DNA from: Onishia taeanensis
GTDB lineage: Bacteria > Pseudomonadota > Gammaproteobacteria > Pseudomonadales > Halomonadaceae
NCBI RefSeq assembly: GCF_013349955.1
Contig: NZ_JABVXC010000004.1
Coordinates: forward strand, 59,036 to 123,035
DNA: 64,000 bases
Reading direction: 5' to 3'
Shown here: positions 34,020 through 43,906 of the stretch, in pieces
How positions within the stretch are numbered: position 1 is the first letter of the stretch
Layout: every line of letters begins with the position of its first letter
The notes under the pieces: model-generated
Databases searched by the model: none
Told to the model about the DNA's origin: nothing
Seen by the model: the letters and a program-made list of their open reading frames with translations, nothing else
Made by a program: the position numbers and the translations under genes

Positions 34020-35081
34020 ATGGCGTTATCGAAACCTCACTCTGGTACAGCGAGAGAAGCTCCATTGTGGCAGCTCCGAAAACGCACAGTGGTGGGGGTG
34101 CTGGCCGGTTGGCTGGCACTCATCGGCGCTTCTCAGGCCGAAGAGGAGGGCGAATGGCCCCGCGGCCACTATCCGCTGCCTGAGGAAGGCAATGTGATCG
34201 GCGACACCTACCGCATAACGGTGGATGATCGAGAGGATACCCTGCTCGATATCGCCAGGCGACACAACCTGGGGTACCGGGAGATCATGCGAGCCAATCC
34301 GGACACCAGCATCTGGATCCCCGGCGAGGGAACCGAGGTGACCATTCCCGGACGCTTCATCCTGCCCGATGTCGAGCGCAACGGGATCGTCATCAACATC
34401 GCCGAGCTGCGCCTTTATTACTATCCCGAGGTGGATGACGACGAGACGCCGCGTGTCGAGACCTATCCTATTGGCATCGGTCGCGAGGGCTTCGGTACGC
34501 CCCTCGGTGTCACCAAGACCACCATGAACATCAAGAATCCCGCCTGGTATCCACCCGAGTCGGTTCAGCGTGAAGCCAGGGCACGCGGTGAAGAGGCGCC
34601 CAGCGTGGTGCCCCCAGGCCCGGACAATCCGCTGGGAGACCATGCCATTATCCTTGGATTCGATGGCTACTTGATCCATGGGACCAACCAACCGGATGGA
34701 ATCGGCATGCGTGCCAGTCGTGGCTGTATTCGCATGTTCCCCGGGGACATCGAGTCGATCTTCGACCGCGTGCCCGCCGGCACCCAGGTCCGAATCGTCA
34801 ACCAGTCCATCAAGATCGGCTGGTACGAGGGGCAACTGCTGGTTCAGGCATTCCCGCCTTTGGAGGGAGAAGGGCACAGCATGTCCACATTGGTAGAGAC
34901 CATCACACGTCTCAACCAGCGCAACGCCGAGGGCTGGAGCTTCGATTATGAACAACTTCGCGGCCTATTAGATGACCCCAGCGGTCGCATGGTAGCCCTG
35001 AATCCCAAGCCGGAGCCGGATAGAACGCATGACACTGACTACCAGGGTATCTACGCAGAAATCGCGCTGGGCAGGCCATGA
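34020..35081 (+). CDS. L,D-transpeptidase (YkuD/ErfK family)
   Basis: 353-aa exported enzyme. A signal segment (VVGVLAGWLALIGASQA) is followed by a LysM-like motif (DTLLDIARRHNLGYREIM) and the YkuD catalytic domain with HGTNQPDGIGMRASRGCIRM (His and Cys active site). Such enzymes make 3-3 cross-links or attach Braun-type lipoprotein to peptidoglycan, which fits the neighbouring lipoprotein-maturation genes. AAGGAG precedes the ATG at 34020; the frame itself opens 33 bases earlier and touches lnt. It ends the envelope/metal unit. Confidence 0.88.
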   Translation: MALSKPHSGTAREAPLWQLRKRTVVGVLAGWLALIGASQAEEEGEWPRGHYPLPEEGNVIGDTYRITVDDREDTLLDIARRHNLGYREIMRANPDTSIWIPGEGTEVTIPGRFILPDVERNGIVINIAELRLYYYPEVDDDETPRVETYPIGIGREGFGTPLGVTKTTMNIKNPAWYPPESVQREARARGEEAPSVVPPGPDNPLGDHAIILGFDGYLIHGTNQPDGIGMRASRGCIRMFPGDIESIFDRVPAGTQVRIVNQSIKIGWYEGQLLVQAFPPLEGEGHSMSTLVETITRLNQRNAEGWSFDYEQLRGLLDDPSGRMVALNPKPEPDRTHDTDYQGIYAEIALGRP

Positions 35082-35281
35082 TGACGACGACACGGCGAGT
35101 CCTGTCAGTCTCGTGACGCTGACTTCAGGCGTGGATGATACAGGATCTATCGTCCTCTGCAGGGCCACTTTGCCTATGGTCATGTCACTCATGTCGGCAC
35201 CTGCGAAGTCTCCGAAAAGAGTTTACTGGCCTTACCATGGTACGGTGGTAAAGGTCGCAGACGTGTAGGCAACGCTATCGT

Positions 35282-36680
<1,399 letters not shown>

Positions 36681-36688
<8 letters not shown>

Positions 36689-36936
36689 GAGGGGAATTCC
36701 TTGAATAGGTAGAGGCGTTGTTACAGCAGGCGTCGTATTGCTTCTCGCGCCATAGCGCATAGAGGGTCAGGCCGATGAAGAAGGCCAGGGCAGGAAGCAG
36801 TACCACGTCCAGGTAGCCGGTCAGTGCCGCCAGGCCAACGGTGCAGCAGGATCACCAGGATGGGCGTGAAGCAGCACAGCGCCAGCAGGACGGTGCCAAT
36901 CACGCTTGCGCGCAGCAGGGGCTTGGGGTTCTTCAT
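36681..36936 (-). pseudogene. merF: MerF mercury importer, frameshifted
   Basis: Starts MKNPKPLLRASVIGTVLLAL, then CCFTPILVILL (the Cys pair of MerF in helix 1). One extra base near 36843 throws the rest out of frame. Read with a one-base shift, it continues VGLAALTGYLDVVLLPALAF (helix 2) and YDACCN (second Cys pair) to a TGA at 36681 overlapping the merA start by eight bases. With the shift repaired it would be a normal two-helix MerF of about 85 aa. Confidence 0.8.
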
Positions 36937-36938
36937 GG

Positions 36939-37235
36939 TCACTCCCGATCCGCTTCCGAGGGTGTCGGGGATGAGGGGGAGCCGGCGTTGGTGGTGGCTT
37001 CGGTCAATGCTTCGACGTGCGTTCGTGAATCGTCGAAGGTGACCACCGCCTCACGATCCGGGTAGCTCACATCGACGTGCGAGACACCGTCCACTTTGTT
37101 GAGGGCGGCCTTGACGGTGATCGGGCAGGCGGCGCAGGTCATGCCCGGCACCGACAACGTCACGGTCTGCGGGGCGGCCCAAGCCGACGTGGCGAGCGTC
37201 GCGGAAAGCGCAATGCAGGCAGCGAGTCGTTTCAT
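36939..37235 (-). CDS. merP: Periplasmic mercury-binding protein MerP
   Basis: 98-aa exported HMA-fold protein. A signal peptide (ACIALSATLATSAWA) precedes the metal site GMTCAACPITV and a ferredoxin-like fold (ALNKVDGVSHVDVSYPDREA). It carries Hg(II) to the membrane importer. It is intact, though its C-terminus is extended by a Ser/Pro-rich stretch compared with typical MerP. Its stop touches the merF start. With merT truncated, merF shifted and merA interrupted it no longer serves a working pathway here. Confidence 0.88.
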   Translation of the reverse strand: MKRLAACIALSATLATSAWAAPQTVTLSVPGMTCAACPITVKAALNKVDGVSHVDVSYPDREAVVTFDDSRTHVEALTEATTNAGSPSSPTPSEADRE

Positions 37236-37247
37236 GGCGATCTCCTC

Positions 37248-37381
37248 TTAGTAGAACAGGGGCAGGAGGTAAGGAAACAGCAGCGCGATCAGCACCAAGG
37301 CAGCGACGATCCAGAAGATGGCTTTATACGTCGTGCGAACCTTTGGCATCGCGCAGGTTTCGCCTGGCTTACAAGCGGTGG
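37248..37381 (-). pseudogene. merT: merT 3' fragment
   Basis: The last 43 or so codons of MerT: TTACKPGETCAMP (third-helix Cys pair), then VRTTYKAIFWIVAALVLIAL and FPYLLPLFY, stop at 37248. The 5' two thirds are missing. The fragment begins exactly at the end of the RNase HI gene, whose stop lies at 37369-37371, so this is a recombination junction. Confidence 0.8.
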
Positions 37382-38011
37382 TAGGCCTGTTGGTCGGCCC
37401 CGTACATTGCCATCCTGTCGGCTAGTTCGTTGCCTTCAACTCCTGCGTCCCCTTTGACGTGGGCGATGGTCAGCGACGATTTGAGGCTTTCGTACAGCGC
37501 ATGCGTGGGCTGGATGATCTCCGGGTTCTTTATCGCCTCTCCATTGGCTTTCTTCCAGCCGCGCTTCCGCCATTCGCCGGCCCACTTCGTGATGGCGTTG
37601 GTGGTGTACATGGAGTCGCAGTGGATCCGCACGGACGATCCCTGCGCAATTTCCTCCTTGGCCATATGTAGAGCTTGGAAAAAGGCGTTTAACTCGGCTG
37701 TATTGTTGGTCCCCTTGGGGTTGTAGAGGCCATACCAGAGCTGGTCGAGGGTGCCCTTGCGGTAGATGGCCATGCCCGAGCCGGCATCACCAAGATTGGG
37801 GTCACAAGCACCATCGCAGTAGATTTCCGTGTCGAAGGTCTCTCCCGGGTGAGTATGATCGTCCTTTTTTGACGCCTTATTCCGCCGAGATGTGCGGCCC
37901 GAAGGGGCCGAGGCCACGCTGCCAGATGTCGTCGCCTTCTTGTGTGGTGAAGATCCCGGTCTGCCGGCCGACCCAAACGACATAGAATTTGGGGGCTTTC
38001 TTTGCTGTCAT
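37369..38011 (-). pseudogene. RNase HI with viroplasmin-like N-terminus, frameshifted
   Basis: The RNase HI domain is intact: IYCDGACDPNLGDAGSG (first Asp), NNTAELNAFFQAL (Glu), HCDSMYTTNAI (Asp) and VKGDAGVEGNELADRMA (last Asp). A well-placed GGAG precedes an ATG at 38011 that reads FYVVWVGRQTGIFT, the start of a viroplasmin/RNase H fusion, but in another frame; that frame stops before the nuclease domain. The nuclease frame itself has no good start (ATG at 37983 without a ribosome site). A frameshift in between is the simplest reading. Confidence 0.65.
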
Positions 38012-38052
38012 GCGGCGCTCCGTGGCGGTGATGTTCTGATGCAGGAATAGAA

Positions 38053-38078
38053 GAGCCCGCCCCTTACAAGCCGGGCTC
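38053..38078 (-). terminator. Hairpin between the integrase and RNase HI genes
   Basis: GAGCCCG / CGGGCTC with a 12-base loop. It embeds CCCCTTACAAGCCGG (38060-38074), identical to the flank of the radC hairpin at 10519-10533. No T-run follows on the minus strand. Confidence 0.4.
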
Positions 38079-38279
38079 GGTCAGTCAACATAGTTTCCTA
38101 AAGCTCTCTGGGCGATTCGAAGTGTCTTGAATGCAGCTCGTCAGCGTAGCGCTCGATGAAGTGTGCTACCTGTTGTAACGCTTTGATAACAAGAAATACT
38201 GCTGTAGGGCCTGCAGGCTGCCTTGCCACAGCAAAACATGCGCCATGCCCGAGTGTTCAGTACTTCAAGAGTGTCCTTA

Positions 38280-39479
38280 CTAGCTCTGCGGTAGGATGAA
38301 ATCGGCCCAATTCTGCATCATGGCCCGTCGCTTATTGAAGAGGTCTCCACGGCGATAGGCCGCTTCCACCTTGTTCTCGATGGTGTGGGCCAGCGCCATT
38401 TCTGCGACGTCACGAGGATAACTGGTGACTTCGCCGGTCCAATCGCGAAAGCTCGAGCGGAAGCCGTGGGGCACGTAGTCGCCCCGTTCGCCACCCTGAC
38501 CATAGCCGATGCCTCGCATCAGCTGCAGCATGGCCATATTGGAGAGAGGGCGTCCGTAGCGCGCTCCGGGGAAGACATAGGAGTTGCCCTTCACTCGCGG
38601 TAGCTGGGCCAGCAGCTCCACCGCTTGCCGTGACAGCGGCACACGGTGTTCGCGGCGTGCCTTCATTCTGTCGGCTGGGATCGTCCAGGTTTGATTGTTG
38701 AGGTCGAGCTCCAGCCAATCAGCGCGCAGGACCTCTGAAGTGCGCGTAGCTGTCAGGATCAGGAACTGCAGGGCCCTGGAGGAAACGCTGGTATAGCCCT
38801 GAAGCTCGGCCATGAAGGCGGCAACATCATCATAGGGCATAGCCGGATGGTGGCTTACCTGCTTGACCCTAGATGGTTTGGCCAGCAGCTTGTCGAGGTG
38901 CCCACGCCAGCGGGCCGGGTTCACAGGATCTCGGTAGTTGTGCGCCGCGGCGTAGTCGAGGACGTTCTCAATCCGGCCTTGCACGCGCTTGGCCGTTTCG
39001 GTCTTGCTGGTCCAGATCGGTGACAGGATTTTCAGGACGTCTTGGGTGGTGACCTCATCGACAGGCTTGTTTCCGATGACCGGTCGAGCGTAGGCCTTCA
39101 ACGTGCTGACCCATTGCCGCGCGTGCTTGGCGTTCCGCCAGCTGCGGCGGTGGGACATGATGTAGCGGGCGGCACAGCTGGTGAAGGTGGGCGTGGCCTC
39201 GTCTACTTGCTCTTCTTCTACCTTGGCCTCAAGGGGATCAAGGCCTTCCTTGATGAGGCTACGGTTCTTGCCGGCACGAGCTCGCGCTTCAGCAAGGCTG
39301 ACGTCCGAATAGCTACCAAGGCCCATGTCGCGAAGTTTGCCATTGCGCCGGAACCGATAGATCCAGCTTGCTCCCCCTTTCTTGCCGATCTTGAGGTACA
39401 GGCCCTCACCATCGTTGGTCAACCCGGGCTTGGCCTCCCTGACCAGTTTCTGTACTCCACGTGTGGTGAGCTTGCCCAT
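38280..39479 (-). CDS. P4-type tyrosine recombinase (integrase)
   Basis: 399-aa integrase. The DUF4102 arm-binding N-terminus is visible (GKLTTRGVQKLVREAKPG, then GKKGGASWIYRFRRNGK), followed by a core-binding SAM-like domain and the catalytic domain with Arg (LTATRTSEVLRADW), HGFRSSFRDW (His-x-x-Arg) and the Tyr nucleophile in VEAAYRRGDL. All catalytic residues are intact. Three 12-bp iterons lie directly upstream of its start. It points away from a second integrase at 39767, so two elements meet here. No tRNA gene was found beside it. Confidence 0.88.
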   Translation of the reverse strand: MGKLTTRGVQKLVREAKPGLTNDGEGLYLKIGKKGGASWIYRFRRNGKLRDMGLGSYSDVSLAEARARAGKNRSLIKEGLDPLEAKVEEEQVDEATPTFTSCAARYIMSHRRSWRNAKHARQWVSTLKAYARPVIGNKPVDEVTTQDVLKILSPIWTSKTETAKRVQGRIENVLDYAAAHNYRDPVNPARWRGHLDKLLAKPSRVKQVSHHPAMPYDDVAAFMAELQGYTSVSSRALQFLILTATRTSEVLRADWLELDLNNQTWTIPADRMKARREHRVPLSRQAVELLAQLPRVKGNSYVFPGARYGRPLSNMAMLQLMRGIGYGQGGERGDYVPHGFRSSFRDWTGEVTSYPRDVAEMALAHTIENKVEAAYRRGDLFNKRRAMMQNWADFILPQS

Positions 39480-39511
39480 GGCCGCCTCCTCGTTGTCGAA
39501 GGATTAGCGTA

Positions 39512-39547
39512 CCATACCCTAGCCCATACTCCGGCCCATACTTTGAC
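39512..39547. repeat. Three 12-bp iterons upstream of the P4-type integrase
   Basis: CCATAC begins at 39512, 39524 and 39536, each followed by six variable bases, giving an exact 12-bp period. They lie 33 to 68 bp before the integrase start. They could be arm-type integrase or excisionase sites, or operator repeats controlling the integrase promoter. Confidence 0.6.
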
Positions 39548-39660
39548 TCTGGAAATGTCGGTACGGCTTTGGATCTTGCTGGACAGAGATTAAAAAAAAT
39601 AAAGCTAAAACAATGAGTAATTATATTTTATTGGATGTTTCTGAAGCCTAATCAAGCGGA

Positions 39661-39676
39661 CTGTCCCTCCGCCACC
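39661..39676 (+). repeat. Putative attachment site, left copy
   Basis: CTGTCCCTCCGCCACC, repeated exactly at 47887-47902. It lies about 90 bp before the start of the integrase at 39767. Here it continues as CCACCA, like the CCA end of a structural RNA gene, but no tRNA fold is visible upstream. The two copies enclose 8.2 kb. Confidence 0.55.
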
Positions 39677-39684
39677 ACACTACG

Positions 39685-39728
39685 ACGCCCTGAGATTTCA
39701 GTAACTTACTGGTCTCGGGGCGTTTTTG
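39685..39728 (+). terminator. Rho-independent terminator beside the left attachment site
   Basis: ACGCCCTGAGA (39685-39695) pairs with TCTCGGGGCGT (39713-39723) with one wobble, followed by TTTTTG. It would shield the integrase gene from transcription entering from the left. Confidence 0.75.
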
Positions 39729-39766
39729 TTTATGGCCGCCCCATTGGACTGTTACATTGGGAGGTC

Positions 39767-41542
39767 ATGAAGACCGTGAAAGTTACCGGACATCCTCGCC
39801 TGTATCGCCGTGGCGCTCGCTACTACCACCGAGCTGCCATCCCTCAAGACATTCAGGCCAGCTACCCCAAGGCTGAAGAGACCTTCTCTCTCAAGACCTC
39901 CGATTATCAGGAGGCGATACGCCGTGTCCGCAAGGCAGCCGTTGAAGTGGATCAGCAGTTCGATCATCACCGCCGCTGGATGGCAGCCCAAGCCCAGCCC
40001 CTCGACTCCCTCACCAATGAACAGATAGATCATCTTGCTTCCCGGTATCACGCATCATTGTTGGAGGAAGATGAAGAGATCAGGACGGAAGGCTACTTCG
40101 AGGAGGAACCCGGCGAGCCCGGAACGGACTGGGAGCGCTGGGACTTTGACGAGACGGCGGAGGAGCTTGAGGACAGTGTAAGCCATACTCGGCACCTCTA
40201 TGCTCGTGGCCGGGTGGACACCTTCTTTATGGGTGAGGCCGAGGACATCCTGTCATGGGACGGGGTGGAGCTTGCCCTGTCGCCAGACTCCCCAAGCTGG
40301 CGCTCACTGGCCCGTGCACTACAGGCCGCCTACATCCGCGCCGGGAAGGACCAGCAGTCACGCAATGAGGGCGAGATAGTCCCGACACCCACCGTGGACT
40401 CGCTGCCATCACAGGCCACCGCCCCAGCGTCGGAGGCTCGCCAGAGTCTCGCGGACGATGGACAAGGCCCACTGCTCTCCGCCGTGGCCAAGGAGTGGAT
40501 AGCCGAGAAGTCCCTGAGCTGGGCGCCGAAGACCACCAACGATCACCGGACCACCCTAGACAACTTTATCACCGTCGTCGGCGATAAGCCGCTGGACGCC
40601 TACGCGAAGGCCGATGGTCGTGCCTTCAAGTCGGTCTTGATGAAGCTCCCCAGCAACTGGACGAAGCAGAAGCCGCTCCAGGGACTGGCTATTGATAAGG
40701 CCGCCGAGCGAGCCGATGAGCTGGGCATGGCGCCGATGTCGGGCAAGAACGTGAACAAGCTGATCGGATACGCCGCCGCGTTCTGGAACTGGGCCGCCAA
40801 GCACTATGACGAGTGTCCGCCCAACCCACTGAACGGCTTGAAGGTGGCCATCAAGAAGCGTGCCCGCGAAGAACGCGATCCCTTCACGCTGGAGGAACTT
40901 AGAGCCATCTTCCACGCCCCTGTCTTCACCGGCTGCAAGTCGCTCCATCACTGGCGCCAGCCCGGTACGCTGGTGCCTCGGGACTCGGGCATGTTCTGGG
41001 TGCCGCTGGTTTCGCTGTTCACCGGGGCCAGGATGGGGGAAGTCCTGCAACTCTATGTCTCGGATGTGAAGCGCCAGAACGACATCGACTTCATCGACAT
41101 CAACGGCGACGGTGATGACAAGTCACTGAAGACCACCAGTAGCTGGCGCAAGACGCCGATCCACCCCGAACTGAAGCGGCTGGGCTTCCTTGAGCATGTC
41201 GAGAAGATGCGCCAGCAAGGGGCCCAACGGCTGTTCCCTGACATGCCCATGGGGAATGACGGCTATTACTCGTCCGTCTACTCCAAGCGATTCCGGGCGT
41301 TGCTCGACTCCCTCAAGATCAAGCACGGGCAGAACGCCTTTCACTCGCTCCGCCACAACTTCGAGGACGCTTGCCGGAACTCGGGCGTCGATAAGTATGT
41401 GATGGATGCCCTGCAAGGCCACACCGAAGCGGGCATGTCAGCACGGTACGGGTCCGGCTACGAACTGGAGACCCTGAACGACGCCATCTGTCGCCTTGAG
41501 TATCGAGGGCTTGACCTGGGCCACCTACATTCGCACACATAA
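39767..41542 (+). CDS. Large tyrosine recombinase of the 39.7-47.9 kb island
   Basis: 591-aa integrase. The N-terminal part (PRLYRRGARYYHRAAIPQDI) is of the DUF6538 type found in large phage-like integrases, followed by a long acidic linker. The C-terminal catalytic domain has Arg in FTGARMGEVLQLY, FHSLRHNFEDAC with His-x-x-Arg, and a Tyr in SARYGSGYEL. The ATG at 39767 follows GGGAGG closely; the frame opens earlier at 39635 but crosses the attachment site and terminator. It lies next to the left attachment site and is the presumed integrase of the island. Confidence 0.82.
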   Translation: MKTVKVTGHPRLYRRGARYYHRAAIPQDIQASYPKAEETFSLKTSDYQEAIRRVRKAAVEVDQQFDHHRRWMAAQAQPLDSLTNEQIDHLASRYHASLLEEDEEIRTEGYFEEEPGEPGTDWERWDFDETAEELEDSVSHTRHLYARGRVDTFFMGEAEDILSWDGVELALSPDSPSWRSLARALQAAYIRAGKDQQSRNEGEIVPTPTVDSLPSQATAPASEARQSLADDGQGPLLSAVAKEWIAEKSLSWAPKTTNDHRTTLDNFITVVGDKPLDAYAKADGRAFKSVLMKLPSNWTKQKPLQGLAIDKAAERADELGMAPMSGKNVNKLIGYAAAFWNWAAKHYDECPPNPLNGLKVAIKKRAREERDPFTLEELRAIFHAPVFTGCKSLHHWRQPGTLVPRDSGMFWVPLVSLFTGARMGEVLQLYVSDVKRQNDIDFIDINGDGDDKSLKTTSSWRKTPIHPELKRLGFLEHVEKMRQQGAQRLFPDMPMGNDGYYSSVYSKRFRALLDSLKIKHGQNAFHSLRHNFEDACRNSGVDKYVMDALQGHTEAGMSARYGSGYELETLNDAICRLEYRGLDLGHLHSHT

Positions 41543-41616
41543 GAAGCTCTATTTGAAACAGCGGCCCGATTATCGCTAGGGTAGCAATGAATGCACGAAC
41601 AAAGGGAAGTGGCACA

Positions 41617-41904
41617 ATGGGGATCATCTCTGACCTGAAGCTGGGTATGACTCTAAAAAAACTCACCGACTTATTTGTTGAGGCAAACCGATACTCCAGC
41701 ATTGGTTCGGAAGACATCGGGTCTACCATGAAGTACCAAAAGCTGACAGCAAAGCTCAGAGCTTACCGCCCATTCAAAGTGGAGATGGAGCTGCTAAATA
41801 ACATGATGATCACTGCAAAGAGTGGGAATGAAGAGAGAGGTAAAGCCCAAGAAGACTTGAGGGCAGCTCTAGTGGCTGATGGTCTGGCTGTAGGCGACAT
41901 ATAA
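41617..41904 (+). CDS. Small helical unknown protein
   Basis: About 95 aa starting MGIISDLKLGMTLKKLTD. It is hydrophilic and mostly helical (FVEANRYSSIGSE, EMELLNNMMITAKSGN), with no signal or membrane segment. AAGGGAA lies somewhat far (about ten bases) before the ATG at 41617; an in-frame ATG at 41587 is an alternative. It follows the integrase by 75 bp on the same strand. No family is recognised. Confidence 0.5.
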   Translation: MGIISDLKLGMTLKKLTDLFVEANRYSSIGSEDIGSTMKYQKLTAKLRAYRPFKVEMELLNNMMITAKSGNEERGKAQEDLRAALVADGLAVGDI

Positions 41905-41958
41905 CCTGGATGCTCATCGCGATGTTTTTTTGTGGCCTATAGCAGGAAGGGGTAAAAC

Positions 41959-42309
41959 ATGGGGCTCTTCACGCGCAACACGATGAACCTTCAGGACATG
42001 GCGCACCTCGTCACGTACGTCACTGTCGGGACAATCGGCTACTACGCCAAGCAGGGAGCATGGGTGGATGAGGACACCCGCGCCAAGCTGGCGGGAGCCT
42101 GGCTCCAGAAGTTCGGCCATCGAGCATCACACTGGAAGTTGACGAAGTTGACCATGGTCGCTGATGGCCTGGCCCGGAAGACCCTCTTCGAGGCTCCCGA
42201 GTTGGCCAGAATCCTGCCGCATCTGGAAGGCGAGGATGTAGACGAGGCGTACGCAGAACTCTACACGCAGAGCGAGCAAGCCCTGCTCTTCAAAGGCATC
42301 ACGAAATAG
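41959..42309 (+). CDS. Unknown protein of the 8-kb island
   Basis: 116-aa soluble protein (MGLFTRNTMNLQDMAHLVTY...) with AAGGGG six bases before the ATG. It has a Trp/Lys-rich middle (GAWLQKFGHRASHWKLTKL) and an acidic helical end (GEDVDEAYAELYTQSEQ). It lies 54 bp after the previous small gene. No family is recognised; it has normal GC and good coding character. Confidence 0.55.
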   Translation: MGLFTRNTMNLQDMAHLVTYVTVGTIGYYAKQGAWVDEDTRAKLAGAWLQKFGHRASHWKLTKLTMVADGLARKTLFEAPELARILPHLEGEDVDEAYAELYTQSEQALLFKGITK

Positions 42310-42816
42310 CCCCAGACCTTCACCACATGCGCCCGCACATAGGCTTTTCTCTTCCTCAGCGGGCATTCCTACCGATTAACACTAGAACCTCTCGCAGCGC
42401 CACACAGCGACGAATCAATTACGGCCCTCTCGTGGAGAAGGCGCTGCCTATGACGATTCCCCCTCACTTACGAGGGGGGGATCGAGCCCACCATAGGAGA
42501 ACCGGCCCTCTCCGGGTGATTACCGCCCACTTACGGGGAAGCCCGATCTAGCAGAACGCGGTTACGGCCCACTACTGGGGAAGGCCGCCACCTGCATCTC
42601 CTACTCGCTACAGACGCTCACTGCTGCCGCTCCCCACAGCGTTCAGCGAGGACGCTTCACCACACACCACCATCTATCCAACCGCTCATCAGTGGAGCTA
42701 CTCACCGGCCAACCGTAGGACTGGGCTTTTCGTGTGCCCGGTTGGAAGTCCTGCGGCCATGGGCTGGTGTGTGGCCCGGCTGGTCGAGTGGTTCCACTCA
42801 TGAGGAAGACACGATC
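42310..42816. other. Gene-free stretch with hairpin-forming repeats
   Basis: Between 42419 and 42592 several related units recur: TTACGGCCCTCTCGTGGAGAAGG, TTACCGCCCACTTACGGGGAAG and TTACGGCCCACTACTGGGGAAGG, plus CCCCTCACTTACGAGGGG. Each can fold around the ACTTACG-like centre. No coding frame with a ribosome site lies here. Possible structured RNA, origin or control region of the island. Confidence 0.4.
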
Positions 42817-43584
42817 ATGGATAACGCCACTGCTCCAACGACCAGCACATCCACCAGCTCCGAGGTGACGACAGTTGTCAGACATGGCCGCTCAGGCCGG
42901 GAAGAAATGAAGGCCCGAGGACTGGCGCTCAAGGAGCAAACCGAAAGACAGCTTCGGCACATGGACAGCTTGTCCCGTGATCGGTGGCCGTTCGGCCCCG
43001 CTTTCGGGTTGGGCGAAGCACCGGCTACGGACGACGCCATCGACCAGACTTACCCGATTGACGAAATGCCGAACCTCAAGCGGCGGCTTGGCAGGGGGCG
43101 GTCTGCAAAGATTCGAGCCGGTTACGTCGATTCTCAAGAGGGCGAACGCCTCGACAAGAGCAACATCAGCGACATCCCCAAGCGAAGCAATCGGGAAAAG
43201 CGCATCGAGAACACTGTGCAGGATGCCATGAAGGAGCGAGCCGTAGGTGACATTGGATGTCCTGCGTCGGATGTCATTGCGGGGATTGCGAATCTGGACC
43301 ACCACAGCCAGAAAGAGCGCAACCTGCCACTCAACAAGATCAGCCTGTATGTCATCCTTCAGGAGTTGGAGATCATCTCGACGAGGAACGTCAAGGGACT
43401 TCTCGACGTGGGCCATCGCCAAGCTCAGAAGTATGTGAAGGCTTGCGGGATAGCGCTTCCGTTCTTGGAGCGGGCCCTACCAACACCAACGACAGCGAAG
43501 GCGTCAGATCAAGGATGGTCGTCCGATGATGCGGACGTGACTCGCCAGGAGAGGCTTGACGCCTGGATCATGGGGGCTGCCTGA
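42817..43584 (+). CDS. Unknown protein with a possible DNA-binding C-terminus
   Basis: 255-aa soluble protein. A Ser/Thr-rich N-terminus (DNATAPTTSTSTSSEVTT) precedes a basic stretch (RGREEMKARG, KRRLGRGRSAKIRAG). The C-terminal third (LYVILQELEIISTRNVKGLL, then GHRQAQKYVKACGIAL) has the spacing of a helix-turn-helix. GAGGA stands about ten bases before the ATG at 42817. It could be a replication or regulatory protein of the island, but no family is recognised. Confidence 0.5.
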   Translation: MDNATAPTTSTSTSSEVTTVVRHGRSGREEMKARGLALKEQTERQLRHMDSLSRDRWPFGPAFGLGEAPATDDAIDQTYPIDEMPNLKRRLGRGRSAKIRAGYVDSQEGERLDKSNISDIPKRSNREKRIENTVQDAMKERAVGDIGCPASDVIAGIANLDHHSQKERNLPLNKISLYVILQELEIISTRNVKGLLDVGHRQAQKYVKACGIALPFLERALPTPTTAKASDQGWSSDDADVTRQERLDAWIMGAA

Positions 43585-43906
43585 GGAAATCAACAGCCCA
43601 ATGGACTGCTCTAAACGACGCAGTATTGGGGAACAGCGAATGGGTGATCTTGGATGACGATCACCGCTCACCGAAGGTCCACCGATGACGCCGACAGAGA
43701 GCACCCGTGCTTGTGTCAGTGACCATACCCGTGTCCGCCATCAACGACGGCCATGCCTTCAGATCACTCCGTCAGCCTCTCCCGCTGACCAACTACTAGC
43801 CCATCCACTCGAACCTCTTATCGGGATTCTTCCTCGCGTGCTTCATCGGCTGGCCTTCGTTGGGCCGGTTCGAGGGCCGATGAGGGGGAGGCTCGGCGAG
43901 GGGGAA
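43585..43906. other. Gene-free stretch
   Basis: About 320 bp without a supportable gene. It precedes, on the opposite strand, the truncated end of the Rha-like frame. Confidence 0.4.

Noticed and set aside
35082..35281. Short frame YGHVTHVGTCEVSEKSLLAL after the transpeptidase
   Set aside because: Looks protein-like but is too short and has no start; it could be a gene fragment, which I cannot assign.
38098..38240. 44-codon minus-strand frame ending HFIERYADELHSRHFESPREL
   Set aside because: Plausible composition but only a GTG without a ribosome site and stops close upstream.
39640..39680. tRNA or tmRNA 3' end at the left attachment site
   Set aside because: The CCTCCGCCACCA end is suggestive, but no T-arm or acceptor partner could be folded upstream, so no RNA gene is called.
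42361..42600. Possible CRISPR array in the GGCCC/GGGGAAG repeats
   Set aside because: Units vary in length and sequence, spacing is irregular and no cas gene is present.
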